Assembly (NCBI GenBank): GCA_040954445.1
Contig: CP144362.1
Span: 62,001 to 126,000, forward strand
DNA from: Burkholderia sp.
Lineage (GTDB): Bacteria > Pseudomonadota > Gammaproteobacteria > Burkholderiales > Burkholderiaceae
DNA length: 64,000 nucleotides
Direction of reading: 5' to 3'
Shown in pieces: positions 59,191-64,000 of this stretch. Position numbers and translations under genes: made by a program. Under the pieces are notes generated by a model. The model was not told the DNA's origin. It ran no database searches and worked only from the letters and a program-made list of their open reading frames with translations. Position 1 is the stretch's first letter. Each line of letters opens with the position of its first letter.

Positions 59191-60252
59191 ATGCCCACCC
59201 TCTTCGATCCGCTTGTCGTCGGTGCCATGACACTGTCAAACCGTATCGTGATGGCCCCGCTCACACGCTCCCGCTCGGGAGACGAGCGCGTGCCGAATGC
59301 GCTGATGGCGCGCTACTACGCTGAACGCGCCTCTGCCGGCCTGATCCTGACTGAGGCCACTTCGGTCATGCCGCAAGGTGTGGGCTACGCCAAGACGCCG
59401 GGCATCTGGTCTGACGAGCAGGTCGAGGGCTGGAAGCTGGTCACCAAGGCCGTGCACAATGCGTGCGGCAAGATCTTTATGCAGCTTTGGCACGTAGGCC
59501 GCATCTCAGACCCGATCTTCCTGGACGGTGTGCTGCCAGTGGCGCCGAGCGCAATCGCGGCCAGCGGCCATGTCAGTTTAGTGCGCCCGGAACATCCGTT
59601 CGTCACGCCGCGCGCGCTCGAGCTCGACGAAATCCCTGGCATCATCGCAGCCTATCGAAAGGGTGCCGAGAACGCAAAGCTGGCCTGCTTCGACGGCGTG
59701 GAAATCCATGGCGCGAACGGCTACCTGCCCGACCAGTTCCTGCAGGACAGCACCAACCATCGCACCGACGCCTACGGCGGCTCGATCGAAAATCGCTCGC
59801 GCTTTCTGCTAGAGGCAACTGATGCGGCCATTGAGGTATGGGGTTCCAAGCGCGTCGGAGTGCACCTGGCACCACGCGGCGACGCGCACACGATGGGAGA
59901 CTCAAACCCGGCGGCCACCTTCGGCTACGTCGCACGCGAACTCGGCTGCCGAAAGATCGCCTTCATCTTCGCACGCGAAAGCGTGGGCGATAACCGCCTC
60001 GGCCCGCAGCTGAAGGCAGCCTTCGGCGGCCCCTACATCGCCAACGAAGCCTTCACGCTCGACAGCGCACAAGCTGTGCTGGCCAAGGGCGAGGCCGATG
60101 CGGTGGCATGGGGCAAGCTGTTCATCGCCAATCCGGACCTGCCGCGCCGCTTCCAGCTCAAGAGCGAGCTGAACGTGCCGGTGCCGGCGACCTTCTACGC
60201 TGAGGGCGAGACTGGCTACATCGACTATCCGTCGCTCGACAACGTTACCTGA
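59191..60252 (+). CDS. Old yellow enzyme family alkene reductase
   Basis: FMN-dependent ene-reductase (NemA/xenobiotic reductase type) acting on alpha,beta-unsaturated carbonyls or nitro compounds in the cytoplasm. 353 residues. TIM barrel with N-terminal [25 protein letters not shown], the substrate pair in [26 protein letters not shown], and phosphate-binding region [16 protein letters not shown]. Slightly shorter than the usual about 365 residues but complete by motif. Start codon ATG 59191 with AAGGA nearby. Flanked by IS-A on both sides. IS-A inserted 10 bp after its stop, and a GC hairpin on the far side of that insertion (61864-61879) may be its displaced terminator. Confidence 0.9.
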   Translation: MPTLFDPLVVGAMTLSNRIVMAPLTRSRSGDERVPNALMARYYAERASAGLILTEATSVMPQGVGYAKTPGIWSDEQVEGWKLVTKAVHNACGKIFMQLWHVGRISDPIFLDGVLPVAPSAIAASGHVSLVRPEHPFVTPRALELDEIPGIIAAYRKGAENAKLACFDGVEIHGANGYLPDQFLQDSTNHRTDAYGGSIENRSRFLLEATDAAIEVWGSKRVGVHLAPRGDAHTMGDSNPAATFGYVARELGCRKIAFIFARESVGDNRLGPQLKAAFGGPYIANEAFTLDSAQAVLAKGEADAVAWGKLFIANPDLPRRFQLKSELNVPVPATFYAEGETGYIDYPSLDNVT

Positions 60253-60262
60253 CGACCGGACG

Positions 60263-61857
60263 GGCGTTGTTGCATAAATCGAGCGAGATCCATTGACGTT
60301 TACGCGCAACAGTCGCGAGGCCAGCCCCCTATCAAGTCAGATTCCAGAGTCACTGCCTATTTTTTGCCAAGAAAATGCGCAAGGACATACAAAAGACAGG
60401 TGAGCTGAAGGCACGCTACCGTGTCAGGAATTGGGCGGCCTATAATGAAGGCCTGATCAACCGGGGGAACGTAACAATGTGGATAGATGAAGCCGTCCTT
60501 GCCAGAATACCCGATGCCATACCCACACGTGGTCGCCCGTGTCTATACGGCGATACGCTGATTCAGGCATTACTTGGCGTGAAGACCGTCTATCGACTGA
60601 CCTTGCGCGCCCTCCAAGGTTTCACCCAAAGTCTGCGCGATTTGGCCTTCCCGAGCTTGCCGGTGCCGAATTACACCACGCTCTGTCGCCGGGCAAAAAC
60701 GCTTGATGTCGAACTGCCGATCCTTCGTGACAATGAACCGATCCATCTGGTTGTCGACAGCACCGGTCTGAAGGTCTATGGAGAAGGTGAATGGAAGGTG
60801 TGCGCCAGCACGGCTACTCGAAGCGGCGCACGTGGCGTAAAGTCCATCTCGCGCTCAACGCGAATACAGGTCAAGTGCATGCCGCGCTAATGACGAATCA
60901 GAATGTGGCTGACGGTGACGCTATGGCCAAGTTGCTCGACCAGATTCCACGCGAAGAACAAATCGATGTCATCGGCGGTGACGGTGCCTACGACACCAAG
61001 CCATGCCATGCGGCCATTGCTGCACGCAGTGCTATTCCTTCGATTCCGCCACGCGAGGGTGCCGCTCATTGGCCAGCGGATATGCCCGGTGCGGCGTGGC
61101 GTAATGGCGCGGTTGATGCAATTGCCCGTGACGGTCGTCGAGAATGGAAGCAACACAGTGGCTACCACCGGCGATCGCTTGCCGAGAATGCGATGTATCG
61201 GTTCAAGACCCTCATCGGCCACTGTCTCTGGGCGCGTCACATCGCCGCGCAGGCGACCGAGGTCGCCGTTCGCGTCGGCGTCATCAACCGCATGGCGGAC
61301 CTCGCTCGTCCGCAATCCGTTCGTATCGCCTGAATTATGCCCGTCCGATGCCATGGCGTCCTCACGTTCGATTTATGCAACAACGCCGTCACGAAGGATC
61401 GGCAGTTCGACATCAAGCGTTTTTGCCCGGCGACAGAGCGTGGTGTAATTCGGCACCGGCAAGCTCGGGAAGGCCAGATCGCGCAGACTTTGGGTGAAAC
61501 TTTGCAGGGCGCGCACCGTCCGTCGATAGACGGTCTTCACGCCAAGTAATGCCTGAATCAGCGTATCGCCGTATAGACACGGGCGACCACGTGTGGGTAT
61601 GGCATCGGGTATGCTGGCAAGGACGGCTTCATCTATCCACATTGTTACGTTCCCCCGGTTGATCAGGCCTTCATTATAGGCCGCCCCATTCCTGACACGG
61701 TAGCGTGCCTTCGGCTCACCTTTCTTGTGTATGTCCTTGCGCATTTTCTTGGCAAGAATTAGGCAGTTACTCTGGACTCTGACTTGATAGGAGGCTGGCC
61801 CCGCGACCGTTGCGCGTAAACGTCAATGGATCTCGCTCGATTTATGCAACAATGCTC
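60263..61857. mobile_element. IS-A inverted dimer flanked by perfect 9-bp duplication
   Basis: A full plus-strand copy (60263-61387) joined to the left half of a minus-strand copy (61388-61857). Both outer ends are therefore left ends. Flanks GACCGGACG at 60254-60262 and 61858-61866. The transposase of the full copy (60375-61333) has a TG insertion near 60800 after GEWKV and is frameshifted; the half copy keeps 123 open codons. Confidence 0.9.
60375..61333 (+). pseudogene. IS5-family transposase, 2-nt insertion
   Basis: N-terminal 140 residues with D128 in one frame, then D202 and E270 in another after the sequence GGTGTGCGCC. The same insertion is in the fragment at 574-997. Confidence 0.88.
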
Positions 61858-61863
61858 GACCGG

Positions 61864-61879
61864 ACGGGCGCTTACCCGC
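61864..61879 (+). terminator. GC hairpin, possible displaced terminator
   Basis: GGGCG / CGCCC stem around CTTACC directly after the IS-A target duplication. In the uninterrupted sequence it would lie just after the ene-reductase stop. No T tract. Confidence 0.3.
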
Positions 61880-62027
61880 CCTCGTGGCCTCCACTCACGC
61901 CCGATGCGGAGACGATGACTATTTTGCATTCGGTCGTTTGAAAACGGGATCGGACCGATTCGTGATGACAAGCGCTAACGATCTGGCCAGAGAATCTGCC
62001 ATCCAAGTAAATATCTCCCGCAGCGTT

Positions 62028-62043
62028 ATTGTATAAATCGAGC
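62028..62043. repeat. Solo IS-A terminal repeat scrap
   Basis: GCGTTATTGTATAAATCGAG directly abuts the repeat of the next mini-element, so two terminal repeats stand in tandem. Confidence 0.55.
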
Positions 62044-62182
62044 GGCGTTGTTGCATAAATCGAGCGTGAGGACTTAATGACATCGACGGGCATAATTCCA
62101 GGCGGATATGAACGGATTGCGGACGAGCGAGGTCTGCAATCCGTTCCATTGTTTCCTCACGCTCGATTTATGCAACAACGCC
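62044..62182. repeat. IS-A asymmetric palindromic mini (139 bp)
   Basis: Same subfamily as 37764 and the IS-A part of 54864 and 58033: centre GCGGAC-gagcgag-GTCTGC, one arm short by about 35 bp with the CCGTTCCATTG junction. Confidence 0.85.
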
Positions 62183-62405
62183 GGTAAACGGCACCAAGGT
62201 CAAGCGCATGAGAACCCGTAAGGGCCCGCGCCGCGGCTTGGTTCCGCGGCGTTTTTTGCCCGCGCGCAACGCCCAGGCCTCTCGCATCTCACCCCGCCGC
62301 ACTATCTGGGTGTCGCGCTTGCAGGCATATTCGCGGGAATTCGCACCCTAGCAGCGAAGGTGACCAGGTGCCTTTTCTAAAACCGAGCCCCGTCCGAGCG
62401 ACCAC
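62183..62405. other. Intergenic, holds an orphan terminator
   Basis: 223 bp upstream of the AI-2E family gene. No gene is recognised. The terminator at 62229 implies that a lost plus-strand gene ended just upstream. Confidence 0.4.
62229..62257 (+). terminator. Intrinsic terminator, gene lost
   Basis: 8-bp stem CGCCGCGG / CCGCGGCG, loop CTTGGTT, followed by T6. Classic rho-independent form. No gene remains upstream of it in this orientation; an IS-A mini ends 46 bp before. Confidence 0.8.
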
Positions 62406-63461
62406 ATGGAAAGCAGCAAAGACCACCAAAAATTCTTCCATCTGCTGCTGGCGATTGTCACGATCGGCTTCTGCTGGATCCTCCTGCCCTTCTTCGGCGC
62501 AATCTTCTGGGGCGCGATCCTAGCGATTCTGTTCCAGCCGGTTCAACGCTGGTTCGCCGTGCATTTCGGTAAGCGCCGTAATCTGATCGCGCTGGTGACT
62601 CTCTCGCTGATCGTGCTGATCGTGATCCTGCCGATGACCTTCGTGGCCGGCACCCTGGTGCAGGAAATCGCTTTCGTCTACCAGCAGATCAAGGCCGCGC
62701 AGCCGAACATGACGGGATTGTTCCAGGAGATCGTTCACACTCTGCCCGCCTTAGTGCAACGCATCCTGCACAGCTACGGGCTGACTGACATCGGTGGGAT
62801 CCAGAAGAAGCTGACCGATGGCGCGGCCGCGATCAGCCAGTTCGTCGCAACGCAGGCGTTTAGCATCGGCCAGAATACTTTCCAGTTCATTGTCAGCTTC
62901 GGCATCATGCTTTACTTGGTGTTCTTCTTGCTGCGCGACGGCGTCGAGATCGGTCGGTGTATACGCCGCGCACTGCCGCTCGACGAGGATCACAAGCAAC
63001 TGCTGCTGACGAAGTTCACGACCGCTGTGCGCGCCACTGTGAAGGGCAACATTGCGGTGGCGATCGTGCAGGGCGCGCTTGGTAGCCTGATCTTCTGGAT
63101 CCTCGGCATCGAGGGCGTGCTGCTGTGGGGTGCGCTGATGGCCTTCCTGTCGCTGCTACCGGCGATTGGCGCGGGGCTGGTGTGGGCGCCGGCCGCGGTC
63201 TATTTCGCGGTCACCGGGCAGATCTGGAAGTGTATGATCCTGGTGGCCTTCTGTGTCGGCGTGATCGGCTTGGTTGACAACCTGCTGCGCCCGATCCTGG
63301 TCGGCAAGGATACAAAAATGTCCGACTGGGTAGTGCTAATCTCCACACTCGGCGGCATGGCACTGTTCGGCATCAACGGCTTCGTGATCGGGCCGCTGGT
63401 AGCCGCGCTGTTCATGGCGAGCTGGGACATCTTCATGCGCACCGACCAGAAGAACGGCTGA
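62406..63461 (+). CDS. AI-2E transporter family (PerM/YdiK) membrane protein
   Basis: 351 residues, about 7-8 hydrophobic helices: paired helices at the N-terminus (LLAIVTIGFCWILLPFFGAI; LIALVTLSLIVLIVILPM), a cytoplasmic/periplasmic helical segment (about 95-160), then the conserved C-terminal core with LLPAIGAGLVWAPAA and VDNLLRPILVG. Family members are permease-like; substrate unknown for most, AI-2 export reported for one. Start ATG 62406 follows ACC-AC with a weak Shine-Dalgarno. Intact. Confidence 0.88.
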   Translation: MESSKDHQKFFHLLLAIVTIGFCWILLPFFGAIFWGAILAILFQPVQRWFAVHFGKRRNLIALVTLSLIVLIVILPMTFVAGTLVQEIAFVYQQIKAAQPNMTGLFQEIVHTLPALVQRILHSYGLTDIGGIQKKLTDGAAAISQFVATQAFSIGQNTFQFIVSFGIMLYLVFFLLRDGVEIGRCIRRALPLDEDHKQLLLTKFTTAVRATVKGNIAVAIVQGALGSLIFWILGIEGVLLWGALMAFLSLLPAIGAGLVWAPAAVYFAVTGQIWKCMILVAFCVGVIGLVDNLLRPILVGKDTKMSDWVVLISTLGGMALFGINGFVIGPLVAALFMASWDIFMRTDQKNG

Positions 63462-63530
63462 GGCGGCGGCATATGCCCAGCCATGATGGGCCAGAAACGC
63501 CCAGGGCACATGGAAAAGCATTGTTTCACA

Positions 63531-63578
63531 ATGATCCGCAACTCGCGATTTTGCCATTGGAAAATTGTCCCTCATGTC
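63531..63578 (+). repeat. IS-B MITE half-arm
   Basis: AATGATCCGCAACTCGCGAT and following bases to CCCTCATGT match one arm of the hairpin MITEs; the other arm was removed by the IS-A copy at 63579. Confidence 0.7.
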
Positions 63579-64000
63579 GGCGTTGTTGCATAAATCGAGC
63601 GAGATCCATTGACGTTTACGCGCAACGGTCGCGGGGGCCAGCCCCCCATCAAGTCAGATTCCAGAGTAACTGCCTAATTTTTCAAGAAAATGCGCAAGGA
63701 CATACACAAGACAGGTGAGCAGAAGGTACGCTACCGTGTCAGGAATTGGACGGCCTATAATGCAGGCCTGATCAACCGGGGGAACGTGACGATATGGATA
63801 GATGAAGCCGTCCTCGCCAGAATACCCGACGCCATACCCACACGTGGTCACCCGTGTTTATACGGCGATACGCTGATTCAGGCATTACTTGGCGTGAAGA
63901 CTGTCTATCGACTGACGTTGCGCGTCCTGCAAGGTTTCACCCAAAGTCTGTGTGATCTGGCCTTCCAGAGCTTGCCGGTGCCGAATTACACCACGCTCTG
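63579..64000 (+). mobile_element. IS-A copy, runs off window
   Basis: Left repeat at 63579 and transposase start ATG at 63690. The frame is open to the window end (MRKDIHKTGEQKVRYRVRNW to PVPNYTTL), so the copy may be intact or not. Confidence 0.9.

Overview
The window looks like chromosome from a Burkholderia-like betaproteobacterium. The housekeeping proteins (AspS, HisS, Prs, CysS, PurB, MurA paralogue, RodZ, BamB) read as Burkholderiaceae versions, and several short gene orders match that family: lolB-ispE-tRNA-Gln-prs-rplY, hisS-yfgM-bamB, rodZ-rlmN-ndk, and cysS diverging from TPR-ppiA-ppiB-lpxH. By my own interval count nearly half of the sequence is insertion-sequence material. Several genes are cut, frameshifted or separated from usual operon partners. 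This resembles a host-restricted or recently bottlenecked lineage in the IS-expansion phase of genome decay. Species cannot be named from the sequence alone.

Two IS families dominate. The first is an IS5/IS903-group element of about 1122 bp (called IS-A here). It has terminal repeats starting GGCGTTGTTGCATAAATC, a 318-aa DDE transposase and 9-bp target duplications. Four copies keep an open transposase frame (8745-9701, 24954-25919, 41355-42311, 48514-49470); the others are frameshifted, nested or partial. The second is an IS630-type element of about 1115 bp (IS-B) inserted at TA, with one intact copy at 23691-24809. IS-B has produced near-perfect hairpin MITEs of about 116-119 bp (8129, 9926, 10566, 11958, 29855, 53368) and 22-bp TA-flanked micro-palindromes. 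IS-A has produced palindromic mini-elements of about 63-165 bp. The two families insert into each other repeatedly, and one chimeric mini-element (IS-A mini plus IS-B micro) is present twice. Remnants of IS91, IS3 and a second IS5-group element are also present.

Layout: 1-2778 IS-A nest; 2897-4200 ispG (frameshifted); 4394-8004 aspS and a DUF502 gene split by IS-A; 8117-12143 IS and MITE nest with an rfbC fragment; 12265-15732 rplY, prs, tRNA-Gln, ispE, lolB; 15795-17842 IS nest; 17939 tRNA-Val; 18168-20288 IS3, IS-A and IS91 remnants; 20302-22009 pgl-glk; 22063-26358 IS nest with tRNA-Thr; 27520-30396 rodZ, rlmN, ndk; 30421-33190 nested IS; 33229-36427 hisS, yfgM, bamB; 36908-40160 two glycosyltransferases separated by IS; 40512-46577 lpxH, ppiB remnant, ppiA, TPR gene, cysS, broken alkA-like gene; 46967-47905 lytic transglycosylase; 48300-50461 IS nest; 50639-51940 murA paralogue; 52025-53550 IS nest; 53682-54653 methyltransferase; 54864-56105 IS and a sigma-54 regulator fragment; 56216-57604 purB; 57715-59130 IS; 59191-60252 ene-reductase; 60263-62182 IS; 62406-63461 AI-2E family transporter; 63579-end IS.

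The retained genes serve core functions: isoprenoid precursors (ispG, ispE), translation (aspS, hisS, cysS, rplY, rlmN, tRNAs), nucleotide supply (prs, ndk, purB), envelope assembly (lolB, bamB, lpxH, murA, rodZ, glycosyltransferases) and glucose entry to the pentose phosphate/Entner-Doudoroff routes (pgl, glk). The most notable observations are how the IS families remodel gene ends (start codon of lpxH, stop codon of ndk, C-terminus of a glycosyltransferase), the matching substitutions in the two arms of the hairpin elements, and two housekeeping genes whose frames are each broken at a C6 run.
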